From Lachnospiraceae bacterium (GTDB lineage: Bacteria; Bacillota; Clostridia; Lachnospirales; Lachnospiraceae): DNA of 48,540 nt. Made by a program: the position numbers and the translations under genes. The notes under the pieces were generated by a model, which was given only the letters and a program-made list of their open reading frames with translations, was not told the origin of the DNA and did no database searches. This document shows, piece by piece, positions 1-7,328 of the stretch (position 1 is its first letter; each line of letters opens with the position of its first letter). The stretch lies in NCBI GenBank assembly GCA_014804485.1, contig JAAUZT010000028.1:144766-193305 (forward strand), in the 5' to 3' direction.

Positions 1-113
1 GGACAAATTAGGTAAAATAAACGTGCTGACTAAATTTTACCAATTCCATGTGAATGATGCGCATGCGGAAGGGTAAAATTATATAAAAAAACATTATTTA
101 GGAGGGACTAAAA

Positions 114-1115
114 ATGGCAGTAAGAGTAGCAATTAATGGTTTTGGCCGTATCGGTCGTCTTGCATTCAGACAGATGTTTGGTGCAGAAGGATATGAAGTT
201 GTAGCAATCAATGATTTAACAAGTCCTAAGATGTTGGCGCACTTGTTAAAGTATGATTCTTCTCAGGGTAAATATGCTCTGGCAGATACCGTATCCGCAG
301 GCGAAGATACCATCACGGTTGATGGCAAGACACTTAAGATCTACAAAGAGCCCGATGCAAATAACTGCCCTTGGGGTGAGCTTAAAGTAGACGTTGTATT
401 AGAGTGTTCCGGTTTCTATACAAGCAAAGAGAAAGCACAGGCACATATCAATGCCGGCGCTAGAAAAGTTGTTATTTCTGCTCCTGCAGGTAACGACCTT
501 CCTACAATCGTTTACAATGTAAACCACGAGACACTGAAGGCTGAAGATACAATCATTTCTGCAGCTTCCTGTACAACAAACTGCTTGGCTCCTATGGCTA
601 AGGCACTGAATGATCTGGCAGGCATTAAGTCCGGTATCATGAGCACGATCCATGCATACACAGGCGATCAGATGATCCTTGACGGTCCTCAGAGAAAGGG
701 TGACCTTAGAAGATCCCGCGCAGGTGCTGTAAATATCGTTCCCAACAGCACAGGTGCTGCTAAAGCTATCGGTCTGGTTATTCCTGAGCTGAACGGCAAA
801 TTGATCGGTTCCGCACAGCGTGTTCCTACTCCTACAGGTTCTACAACAATCCTTGTAGCAACTGTTGAGAAGTCCGTAACCAAGGAAGAGATCAATGCAG
901 CTATGAAAGCAGCAGCTACAGAGTCCTTCGGATACAATGAGGACGAGATCGTATCTTCCGATATCGTTGGAAGCACATACGGCTCTATCTTCGACGCAAC
1001 ACAGACCATGGTTGGCGAAGACAATCTGGTACAGGTTGTTTCCTGGTATGACAACGAGAACAGCTACACATCCCAGATGGTTCGTACAATCAAGTACTTC
1101 TCTGAGTTGGCATAA
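114..1115 (+). CDS. gap: Glyceraldehyde-3-phosphate dehydrogenase (NAD-type)
   Basis: Cytoplasmic glycolytic enzyme converting glyceraldehyde 3-phosphate, NAD and phosphate to 1,3-bisphosphoglycerate. The 333-residue length is normal. The Rossmann motif INGFGRIGR is at 7-15. Asn33-Asp34 sits where an acidic residue favours NAD over NADP. The active-site SCTTNC places the nucleophile at Cys153 and its partner at His180. The start is fixed by the ribosome site GGAGGGA at 101-107. It is followed by pgk and tpiA in the usual glycolytic order, but a strong terminator-like hairpin at 1200-1232 separates it from pgk, so gap is probably made in excess of the downstream genes. The promoter should lie in the first 80 bases or outside the window; I could not place it firmly. 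Confidence 0.98.
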   Translation: MAVRVAINGFGRIGRLAFRQMFGAEGYEVVAINDLTSPKMLAHLLKYDSSQGKYALADTVSAGEDTITVDGKTLKIYKEPDANNCPWGELKVDVVLECSGFYTSKEKAQAHINAGARKVVISAPAGNDLPTIVYNVNHETLKAEDTIISAASCTTNCLAPMAKALNDLAGIKSGIMSTIHAYTGDQMILDGPQRKGDLRRSRAGAVNIVPNSTGAAKAIGLVIPELNGKLIGSAQRVPTPTGSTTILVATVEKSVTKEEINAAMKAAATESFGYNEDEIVSSDIVGSTYGSIFDATQTMVGEDNLVQVVSWYDNENSYTSQMVRTIKYFSELA

Positions 1116-1180
1116 ATCGAGCAAAGCTCGATTGCGAGATGTTGCTTATGAGATGCTTCGCATCTCGGCAAACTCGAAAG
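1116..1180 (+). repeat. Interspersed palindromic element, family B copy 1
   Basis: Directly after the gap stop codon. It opens with an inverted repeat (ATCGAGC/GCTCGAT at 1116-1132), then TTGCGAGATG, a second hairpin pairing GAGATG with CATCTC, and ends in GGCAAACTCGAAAG. The core matches copies at 23842-23889, 29356-29405 and 44114-44167, found by eye. This is the longest copy, with about 15 extra bases in the middle. Confidence 0.65.
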
Positions 1181-1199
1181 TATATATAGTGTAAAAGAT

Positions 1200-1232
1200 A
1201 GAGGCTCGGCCGTTGGGCCGGGTCTCTTTTTT
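1200..1232 (+). terminator. Intrinsic terminator between gap and pgk
   Basis: GC-rich stem (GAGGCTCGGCC with GGGCCGGGTCTC, loop GTT) followed by six T. It sits 30 bases before the pgk start, so some read-through or a separate pgk promoter is needed. Confidence 0.8.
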
Positions 1233-1261
1233 CAAAAAAATATATTAGGAGGGTTATACAA

Positions 1262-2494
1262 ATGGCATTAAATAAGAAAACTGTAGACGACATTAATGTT
1301 AAAGGAAAACGCGTTCTTGTAAGATGCGACTTTAACGTACCTTTAAAGGAAGGCAAGATTACCGACGAGACACGTATCGTTGCTGCGCTTCCTACGATCA
1401 ATAAACTGATCGCTGACGGTGGTAAGGTTATCCTTTGCTCTCACTTAGGTAAGGTTAAGAATGGTCCGAACGAGGGCGAGTCCCTTGCACCTGTTGCAGA
1501 GAGACTTTCCGAGAAATTGGGTAAGCCTGTTAATTTCGTAGCAGATTACAATGTAACCGGTGAGGCGGCTACAGCAGCAGTGGCAGCTATGAACGAAGGT
1601 GATGTGGTACTTCTTCAGAATACCCGTTTCCGTGGTAAAGAAGAGACGAAACCTTCAGATGCAGGCGAGGCTTTCGCTAAGGAACTGGCTGATCTGGCAG
1701 ATGTTTATGTATGTGACGCTTTCGGCTCCGCACATAGAGCGCATGCATCCGTAGCTGTTGTTACAAAATATATCTCCGAAAAAGGCGGCGAGAACGCAGT
1801 AGGTTACTTAATGCAGAAAGAGATCGATTTCTTAGGAAATGCGGTTGAAAATCCGGTAAGACCTTTCGTAGCGATCCTCGGCGGTGCGAAAGTAGCTGAT
1901 AAGTTGAACGTTATCAACAACCTGCTTGAGAAATGTGATACACTGATCATCGGCGGCGGTATGGCGTTCACGTTCTTAAAAGCGCAGGGAATGGAGATCG
2001 GTAACTCTTTAGTAGACGATGAGAAACTTGATTACTGTAAAGAGATGATGGCTAAGGCTGAGAAGCTGGGCAAGAAGCTGCTTCTTCCGATCGATACAAC
2101 AGTAGCAGCAGGTTTCCCGAACCCGATCGATGCTGAGATCGAAGTAGAAGTAGTAGATGCTGATAAGATTCCGGCTGATAAGGAAGGTCTGGATATCGGT
2201 ACGAAGACGGCTGAGCTGTATGCTGACGCTGTGAAGTCTGCTAAGACAGTAGTATGGAACGGACCGATGGGCGTATTCGAGAACCCGATTCTTGCAAAAG
2301 GTACGATCGCGGTAGCGAAATCTTTGGCTGAGACTTCCGCAACAACGATTATCGGCGGCGGCGACAGTGCAGCAGCAGTTAACCAGTTAGGTTTTGCTGA
2401 CAAGATGTCCCACATCTCCACAGGCGGCGGCGCTTCCCTTGAGTTCTTAGAGGGCAAAGCACTTCCCGGCGTTGTTGCTGCAGATGACAAATAA
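1262..2494 (+). CDS. pgk: Phosphoglycerate kinase
   Basis: Transfers phosphate from 1,3-bisphosphoglycerate to ADP in glycolysis; cytoplasmic. The product has 410 residues, slightly longer than the usual bacterial enzyme of about 395. Family motifs are in order: RCDFNVP near residue 20, the SHLG substrate loop near 60, [10 protein letters not shown] in the middle, GGGMAFTF in the nucleotide domain, WNGPMGVFE near 335 and GGGDSAA near 370. The ribosome site AGGAGGG at 1247-1253 supports this start. The 3' end is partly duplicated just downstream (see the repeat at 2471-2558). Confidence 0.98.
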   Translation: MALNKKTVDDINVKGKRVLVRCDFNVPLKEGKITDETRIVAALPTINKLIADGGKVILCSHLGKVKNGPNEGESLAPVAERLSEKLGKPVNFVADYNVTGEAATAAVAAMNEGDVVLLQNTRFRGKEETKPSDAGEAFAKELADLADVYVCDAFGSAHRAHASVAVVTKYISEKGGENAVGYLMQKEIDFLGNAVENPVRPFVAILGGAKVADKLNVINNLLEKCDTLIIGGGMAFTFLKAQGMEIGNSLVDDEKLDYCKEMMAKAEKLGKKLLLPIDTTVAAGFPNPIDAEIEVEVVDADKIPADKEGLDIGTKTAELYADAVKSAKTVVWNGPMGVFENPILAKGTIAVAKSLAETSATTIIGGGDSAAAVNQLGFADKMSHISTGGGASLEFLEGKALPGVVAADDK

Positions 2495-2558
2495 GCAGAC
2501 GATAACGTGGAAGCAGCAACAACGCCTGTTGTTCTGCTGCAGACGATAAATAAAACAG
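2471..2558 (+). repeat. Imperfect duplication of the pgk 3' end
   Basis: The last codons and stop of pgk (2471-2498, GTTGTTGCTGCAGATGACAA onward) recur at 2528-2558 as GTTGTTCTGCTGCAGACGAT onward, including the AAATAA and a following GCAG/ACAG. A GCAGACGATAA word also recurs. It looks like a decayed local duplication. The second copy also forms a hairpin with GCAGCAACAAC at 2512-2522. Confidence 0.5.
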
Positions 2559-2564
2559 AATAAA

Positions 2565-2603
2565 GTATGACTAAGCAGATCAAAGACATCAGCTTAGTCA
2601 TAC
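2565..2603 (+). other. Perfect 12-bp inverted repeat in the pgk-tpiA gap
   Basis: GTATGACTAAGC at 2565-2576 pairs exactly with GCTTAGTCATAC at 2592-2603, with a 15-base loop. No T tract follows, so it is probably an mRNA processing or stability hairpin rather than a terminator. Confidence 0.6.
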
Positions 2604-2658
2604 TAAGGTATTCTGGGTTGAGTGATAAGGTTATAAAGAATATAAGGAGAAAATAAAA

Positions 2659-3408
2659 ATGGCAAGAAAGAAAATTGTAGCCGGCAACTGGAAGATGAAT
2701 ATGACTCCCAGCGAGGCGGTAAAGTTATGTGATGAGTTGAAAGATCTGGTAAAATCCGATGATGTAGATGTTGTATACTGCGTACCCGCAATCGACATAG
2801 TACCGGTTGTAGAGGCTGTTAAAGGCACTAATGTAGAAGTTGGCGCAGAGAATATGTACTTTGAGGAGAAGGGTGCATATACGGGCGAGATCTCCGCAGC
2901 TATGATTAAAGATGCCGGCGCTAAGTATGTTATCATCGGACACTCCGAGAGACGTGATTATTTCAAGGAGGACGATGCTTTACTGAATAAGAAAGTAAAG
3001 AAGGCTTTTGAGGCAGGTCTTACACCGATTCTTTGCTGTGGTGAGACATTAGAGCAGAGAGAGATGGGTGTTACCATGGACTGGATTAGACTGCAGATCA
3101 AATCTGATCTCACAGAGATCACAGCAGATCAGGTGAAGAGCATGGTGATCGCATATGAGCCTATCTGGGCGATCGGCACAGGCAAGACAGCTACTACAGA
3201 GCAGGCTGAGGAAGTATGTAAGGGAATCCGTGAGTGCATCGCAGAGATCTACGATGCAGCTACCGCTGACGCAGTTCGTATCCAGTACGGCGGCTCCGTG
3301 AATGCCGGCAATGCGGCAGAGTTGTTCGCACAGCCTGATATCGATGGCGGCCTGGTAGGCGGCGCTTCTTTGAAGGCTGACTTTGGTAAGATTGTAAATT
3401 ACAAATGA
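2659..3408 (+). CDS. tpiA: Triosephosphate isomerase
   Basis: Interconverts dihydroxyacetone phosphate and glyceraldehyde 3-phosphate; cytoplasmic homodimeric TIM barrel. Its 249 residues match the family. Asn10 and Lys12 (AGNWKMN), the electrophile His95 (IGHSERR), catalytic base Glu167 ([11 protein letters not shown], start of the flexible loop) and the phosphate-binding YGGSV and GGLVGGASL motifs near the C-terminus are all present. The ribosome site AAGGAGA at 2644-2650 supports the start. It is the last gene of the glycolytic cluster and is closed by the terminator at 3453-3493. Confidence 0.98.
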   Translation: MARKKIVAGNWKMNMTPSEAVKLCDELKDLVKSDDVDVVYCVPAIDIVPVVEAVKGTNVEVGAENMYFEEKGAYTGEISAAMIKDAGAKYVIIGHSERRDYFKEDDALLNKKVKKAFEAGLTPILCCGETLEQREMGVTMDWIRLQIKSDLTEITADQVKSMVIAYEPIWAIGTGKTATTEQAEEVCKGIRECIAEIYDAATADAVRIQYGGSVNAGNAAELFAQPDIDGGLVGGASLKADFGKIVNYK

Positions 3409-3452
3409 TAAGTTTTTCGCAAAATTCTGATAGTTAAAAAATGCAGTAAAAT

Positions 3453-3493
3453 AGGGATATCAAGGGAAATTAAATCCTTTGATATTCCTTTTT
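3453..3493 (+). terminator. Intrinsic terminator after tpiA
   Basis: AGGGATATCAAGGGA pairs with TCCTTTGATATTCCT across a short AT loop and is followed by TTTTT. Confidence 0.85.
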
Positions 3494-3557
3494 GATGTCT
3501 TTGGGATTGTCTGAACTATCAGATATATATCATAATATCAGAAATCATTGATTTAAA

Positions 3558-3592
3558 AGCCAGAATCCGGTTATTTGCAGGATGTTCTGGCT
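3558..3592. terminator. Possible bidirectional terminator hairpin
   Basis: AGCCAGAA (3558-3565) pairs with TTCTGGCT (3585-3592). It lies between plus-strand tpiA and the 3' end of the minus-strand small genes and has AT-rich flanks on both sides. Confidence 0.45.
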
Positions 3593-3645
3593 TGTTGTAT
3601 ATTTTAATAAACGGTATAATAGTAGATTGAAACGGAATAGCATTC

Positions 3646-3822
3646 TTATGAATTGGAAACGGCCCTTTTACGCTTGTATTCTTCGACTACTGCCATCATT
3701 TCTTTACTCTTTTGAATACTTATCTGTAATTGCGCTTCATCGACTTTATGATTTGAATCCGGTGTGATTATTTGCAAGGGTTCAAAACTATATATTAAAT
3801 CGTTCAAAGATGATTTTCCCAT
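3646..3822 (-). CDS. Small hypothetical protein
   Basis: A 58-residue product of unknown function. An in-frame TTG lies two codons upstream (3828), but the ATG at 3822 is preferred because GCGAGG lies 8 bases before it. The sequence is mostly charged and probably helical (KSKEMMAVVEEYKRKR near the C-terminus). It follows the broken gene at 3840-4191 on the same strand, with a gap of 17 bases, so the two may once have formed an operon. I do not recognise a family, and the gene may be a remnant. Confidence 0.4.
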   Translation of the reverse strand: MGKSSLNDLIYSFEPLQIITPDSNHKVDEAQLQISIQKSKEMMAVVEEYKRKRAVSNS

Positions 3823-3839
3823 ACTCAATACCTCGCTTT

Positions 3840-4191
3840 CTATCGATAATATAATCCTGCTTCACTGCATTTCGCTAAAAAAGTTAATGTTGCTATATAT
3901 ACTTCCGAACTTTGAGAATTTCTTGTTAAACCTTGTATACACTCTCTAAACAGTACAACAACTTTATCATAATCGAAATCCTTATCTCGTTTTATTACTA
4001 TCGTTGCGCTCTTTAGACATAACCAGAACGTTTTTAGCAAGTTCCGTATAATCTGATTTTGTTCATCTGTAAAACCATAATATTCAATCAGCGGAACCTT
4101 ATCTATCGCAATATCAGTGGTATACACTTTCTTGCTGTGTTTATGCCATTTCTAAGGATTTCAGTTTGTCTGGCTTATCCGAACTATCCAT
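3840..4191 (-). pseudogene. Frameshifted small gene of unknown function
   Basis: Two overlapping reading frames look like one gene. The 5' part starts at ATG 4191, with AAAGGA as ribosome site, and runs MDSSDKPDKLKSLE before a stop at 4141. The second frame continues WHKHSKKVYTTDIAIDKVPL and ends at 3840, but it has no ATG of its own (only GTG at 4127). Loss of two bases in a GAAGAA-like stretch near 4146 would explain the break. The reconstructed product is about 113 residues with no motif I recognise. A TATAAT lies at 4229-4234 on the minus strand. Confidence 0.5.
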
Positions 4192-4228
4192 TGGAATCAG
4201 TTCCTTTCTCATCTCTTTATCATTTTAT

Positions 4229-4234
4229 ATTATA
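4229..4234 (-). promoter_or_regulatory. Candidate -10 box for the minus-strand small genes
   Basis: Exact TATAAT on the minus strand, 38 bases before the preferred ATG at 4191. No convincing -35 hexamer is visible 17 bases upstream. Confidence 0.35.
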
Positions 4235-4335
4235 GCAGAAGGGTAGCTAAAATACACTGTGGTTTTCTGGATTGATTTCTGCAAAATCCGATACGAAATC
4301 CATATTGATATTATATTTGCAGGAGCAAGGTAGAT

Positions 4336-4442
4336 ATGTTGAAAGCTTTTGAATATGAGAATGGAAGGAGGATAGCAGTATTATGACATTTGGAATTTTT
4401 CTGACAATAGCATTAAGGACAAAGCCTAATAATATAGAGTGA
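4336..4442 (+). other. Pair of overlapping short ORFs, probable gene remnants
   Basis: The 423-base stretch 4192-4614 holds no intact gene. Inside it, ATG 4336 (after AGGAGCAAGG) encodes 16 residues and ends in TTATGA. That sequence contains the ATG (4383) of a second 19-residue ORF, whose start MTFGIFLTIAL is hydrophobic. The ATGA-type coupling with ribosome sites suggests the 5' ends of two former genes, but both stop early. Confidence 0.3.
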
Positions 4443-4614
4443 CTGGGGCATTATCTTAACATTACTTCTTGGAATCTCAATAAATGAGGTTTCACTTGAA
4501 ATTTGACAACTGAATATCTTGCAGGAAAAGAAATTTAGGAAAAAACTGATTAATTCAAGCATTCCCTCATGAAATGTAGTAAAATATAGGTATTAGCTGA
4601 AAGGTGGGATACCT

Positions 4615-5610
4615 ATGAATCAAATAACACTTACTGACATGGAATATTCCAATCGAAAAAAGAGAACCAAACGTGAGGAGTTTCTTGATTCCTTGGAAGA
4701 AATTATTCTTTGGCCGTACTGGGTAGATATGATCCATTCATACTACTTTAACAATAAACGGGGCCGCAGACCTGTTGGTATCGAAGCTATGCTCCGCATG
4801 TATCTCATGCAGGTATAGTTCAACCTGTCTGATGATGGAATCGAAGATTCTATCTATAGCTATGTGATGCGCTCGTTTATGCACATTGATTTTAATGAAA
4901 AGCAAGTGCTTGTTGCAACCATCCTGCTGAAGTTCTGCCATATGCTTGAAAAGAACAGGATTGGCGAGAAAATCTTTGTAGATGTGAATAGGCATCTTGA
5001 TGAAGCCGGTCTTATGATGCACGGTGGCACGATTGTTGATGCAAGCCTTATAGATGTACCGAAATCGACAAAAAAACAGAAAGGTAAACGCGATCCCGAA
5101 ATGCAGAAGACTAAGAAGGGCAATGAATGGTACTTCGGAATGAAGGTTCATGCCGGTGTGGATGCAGGCAGTGGATTTGTCCACACAATAACCGGTGCGT
5201 CTGCAAATATGCATGATGTATCGGAATCATCAAAACTGCTGCGGGAAGATGGACATGTCATGTATGGTGATTCCAAATATCTTGGCATACCTGACCGTCC
5301 CGAGATAAAGGAAGATGAGGTTCTTTCTAAAGATAGAATTCCGAATCAGCAAACGTCCTTCCAGTCTAAAGATGGCTGATGATTTTAATGGCCTCAACTG
5401 GGACGGGAAGATGGAACATGATAAGTCATCTGTCCGTTGTGAAATAGAGCATGCATTCCTCATAGTCAAAAATCATATGGGCTATGCGAAAGTAGCTCAT
5501 CGTGGAATCGAAAAAGCATGAACCGATTCAACGTATTATTTGTAAGTGCCAACCTTCTGATGTGTAGCAGGGCTGGCCGAACCCAAGACTTTGTTGGGGG
5601 TATGGCATAA
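4615..5610 (+). mobile_element. Degenerate IS5-family transposase
   Basis: Broken DDE transposase. Recognisable blocks in order: GRRPVGIEAMLRMYLMQ, then a TAG at 4816-4818 where relatives have Trp (WYNLSD-like; here followed by FNLSDDG), GGTIVDASLID (first Asp), DPEMQKTKKGNEWYFGMK, HVMYGDSKYLG (second Asp), SVRCEIEHAFLIVK (Glu), and a C-terminal block MNRFNVLFVSANLLMCSRAG. A frameshift lies near 5340 and another near 5518, just before that last block, which ends at TAA 5608-5610. With one nonsense codon and two frameshifts the element cannot move by itself. I could not find convincing terminal inverted repeats or target duplications. Confidence 0.88.
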
Positions 5611-5867
5611 GTAAACGCTGATATGAAGATGAGTTTTCTCCATGGCATATATCTTAAGAAAATGCAGTATAAATATCTGCTGGTTTTCTAAAAAAACTGA
5701 TAAAATGGGATAATGCTGAGATTCAGGTTAATTAATCAGCTTTTCCTTAGAATAATTTAAAATTTGTCGTTTCAAGACATAAGTATTTGAAGTAAAATTA
5801 AGCATGAGGAATCCTTCTCTTTTTGTTTAGTAAGGTTTTTGATTGAGCACATAAATTTTACATCAAA

Positions 5868-5891
5868 AAGGAATGGAATTCCTTATTTTTT
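5868..5891 (+). terminator. Terminator-like hairpin
   Basis: AAGGAAT-GGA-ATTCCTT stem at 5868-5884 followed by six T. It lies in the 465-base stretch 5611-6075, which otherwise holds only AT-rich sequence and the promoter at 5982. No upstream gene remains that it would clearly serve. Confidence 0.5.
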
Positions 5892-5981
5892 GGATATTTT
5901 TTGAAAGTTGTTTATGCAGATGTTGATGAAAACGGGCGTCCGTGGACAAAATTGCAGAAACTTAAGCAAAACTGTGTTATA

Positions 5982-6010
5982 TTGACAAATTTCGTAATAT
6001 GGAATATGAT
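5982..6010 (+). promoter_or_regulatory. Strong sigma-A-like promoter
   Basis: TTGACA at 5982-5987, 17-base spacer, TATGAT at 6005-6010. It points at the HTH gene remnant at 6076-6291 and could also feed the operon starting at 6345. Confidence 0.6.
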
Positions 6011-6075
6011 TTGTCCGTATATTTATATACATTTTTTGTTCATAGATAAGTAAGTGGAGACATTGGTGGGTTATG

Positions 6076-6291
6076 ATGTAAGGACATTTAACTATTAAAG
6101 AAATTGCAGAAAAATAGTGTGTGACTCGCCGGAGAGTTCAAACACTTTGTTCACAAGGAAAAATTGATGGTGTTACTAGGTTTGGAAATGTATGGGCAAT
6201 ACCAGTTGAGGCTGCAAGGCCGGTTGATAAGCGTGTAACAACGGAAAAATATAAAAATTGGCGTAAAAAAGAAGAAAAAAGGGCAGAGTGA
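6076..6291 (+). pseudogene. Small helix-turn-helix protein remnant
   Basis: The frame reads HLTIKEIAEK-stop-CVTRRRVQTLCSQGKIDGV, then FGNVWAIPVEAARPVDKRV and a lysine-rich tail. It resembles the small HTH proteins of about 65-70 residues common near mobile and defence genes, in which a Trp sits where this copy has TAG (6115-6117). A second in-frame stop, TAA, lies straight after the ATG (6079-6081). With both the start region and the recognition helix interrupted, it is probably dead. It sits directly upstream of the WYL-led operon and may once have regulated this island. Confidence 0.65.
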
Positions 6292-6314
6292 CAGAATATG
6301 TCCTCCTCGGCTGA

Positions 6315-6320
6315 TATAAT
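6315..6320 (+). promoter_or_regulatory. Candidate -10 box for the WYL-led operon
   Basis: Exact TATAAT 24 bases before the ATG at 6345. No good -35 is seen at the usual spacing, which would fit a promoter that depends on an activator or is controlled by the WYL protein itself. Confidence 0.4.
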
Positions 6321-6344
6321 TTGATTATGGAATGAGAGGATGAC

Positions 6345-7298
6345 ATGGTAGAAGAACTAAAAAACGATAAGATTCAACGTGTTCTACAGATATATGCTAA
6401 GTTATCAGATGGATATATTGTAAACAAGGCTGAGGAAGCCTTAATCTATGGAGTGAATGAACGAAGCATACAGAGAGATATAGATGATATCAGATGCTTT
6501 TTAGATGCCGACTTTGAAAGAACTGGAATAATAAATACAGTAGTATATGACAGAATGGGAAAGGGTTATCGGCTTGAAACACTGTATACAATGCGACTAA
6601 CAAATAGCGAGATTTTGGCGTTATGCAAAATCCTTCTTGATAGCAGAGCCTTTACAAAAGATGAAATGGTTGGGAGGCTCGACAAGTTGATAACATGTTG
6701 TGTGCCTAAGAGTAATCAAAAATTAGTGCAAGATTTGATACGAAACGAAGAATTTCATTATGTGGAACCACGACATAAATCGGAGTTTATAAACAGATTA
6801 TGGGACATCGGACTGGCAATAAGAAATACACAATACATAGAAATAAAATATCAAGGTGTACAGGGGAGTACAGTAAAAACTCGCAAACTTAAACCTGTGG
6901 CGATCATGTTTTCAGAATACTACTTTTACATGGCTGCATTTATTGAGGATAAGAATGTTCGAGAAAACTTTAGAATTCTCGAGGATGCTTTTCCTACGAT
7001 ATACCGAGTAGATAGAATACAAGGCTTGGTGGTGCTTGATGAGCACTTCAAGATACCTTATAAGGATAAATTTGAAGAGGGGGAATTTAGAAAGAGAATA
7101 CAATTTATGTACGGAGGAAAACTCCGAAAGGTTACATTTTTGTATTCCGGATATTCGGTTGAGGCTGCTTTGGATCGTCTGCCAACGGCTAAAATTCTAT
7201 CAGAAGAGGACGGAGTTTATACTATAACAGCCGAGGTTTTTGGTGATGGAATAGATATGTGGCTAAGAAGTCAAGGCGATAATATAGAAATAATTTAA
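6345..7298 (+). CDS. WYL-domain transcriptional regulator
   Basis: 317-residue cytoplasmic DNA-binding regulator. Residues about 1-65 form a DeoR/HTH_11-like helix-turn-helix (NERSIQRDIDDIRCFLDAD is the typical recognition-helix stretch). The middle (about 135-205) matches a WYL domain, with EIKYQ and YYFYMAAF in place of the name-giving WYL residues. The C-terminus looks like the usual WCX extension (VTFLYSGYSVEAALDRLP, then a ferredoxin-like stretch). WYL proteins bind ligands such as nucleotides or single-stranded DNA and often control phage-defence loci (BrxR, CapW). GAGAGG lies 5-10 bases before the ATG. It is first in the operon, 30 bases before the dynamin gene, and is probably its regulator. 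Confidence 0.85.
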   Translation: MVEELKNDKIQRVLQIYAKLSDGYIVNKAEEALIYGVNERSIQRDIDDIRCFLDADFERTGIINTVVYDRMGKGYRLETLYTMRLTNSEILALCKILLDSRAFTKDEMVGRLDKLITCCVPKSNQKLVQDLIRNEEFHYVEPRHKSEFINRLWDIGLAIRNTQYIEIKYQGVQGSTVKTRKLKPVAIMFSEYYFYMAAFIEDKNVRENFRILEDAFPTIYRVDRIQGLVVLDEHFKIPYKDKFEEGEFRKRIQFMYGGKLRKVTFLYSGYSVEAALDRLPTAKILSEEDGVYTITAEVFGDGIDMWLRSQGDNIEII

Positions 7299-7328
7299 CC
7301 TATAGGGGGTTACTGAAAGGAGAACAAC

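Noticed and set aside
399-1124. 241-residue minus-strand frame opposite gap.
   Set aside because: A shadow of strong codon bias in gap: Cys-rich and without a ribosome site.
3840-4127. 95-residue gene starting at GTG 4127.
   Set aside because: No ribosome site before this GTG; the frame upstream with ATG, ribosome site and -10 box points to a frameshifted longer gene.
4816-6117. TAG codons where homologues have Trp, in both the transposase (4816) and the HTH remnant (6115), hinting at recoding.
   Set aside because: Both genes carry other disabling lesions (frameshifts, TAA at codon 2), and intact genes in the window end normally at TAG, TAA and TGA. Nonsense mutation is simpler.
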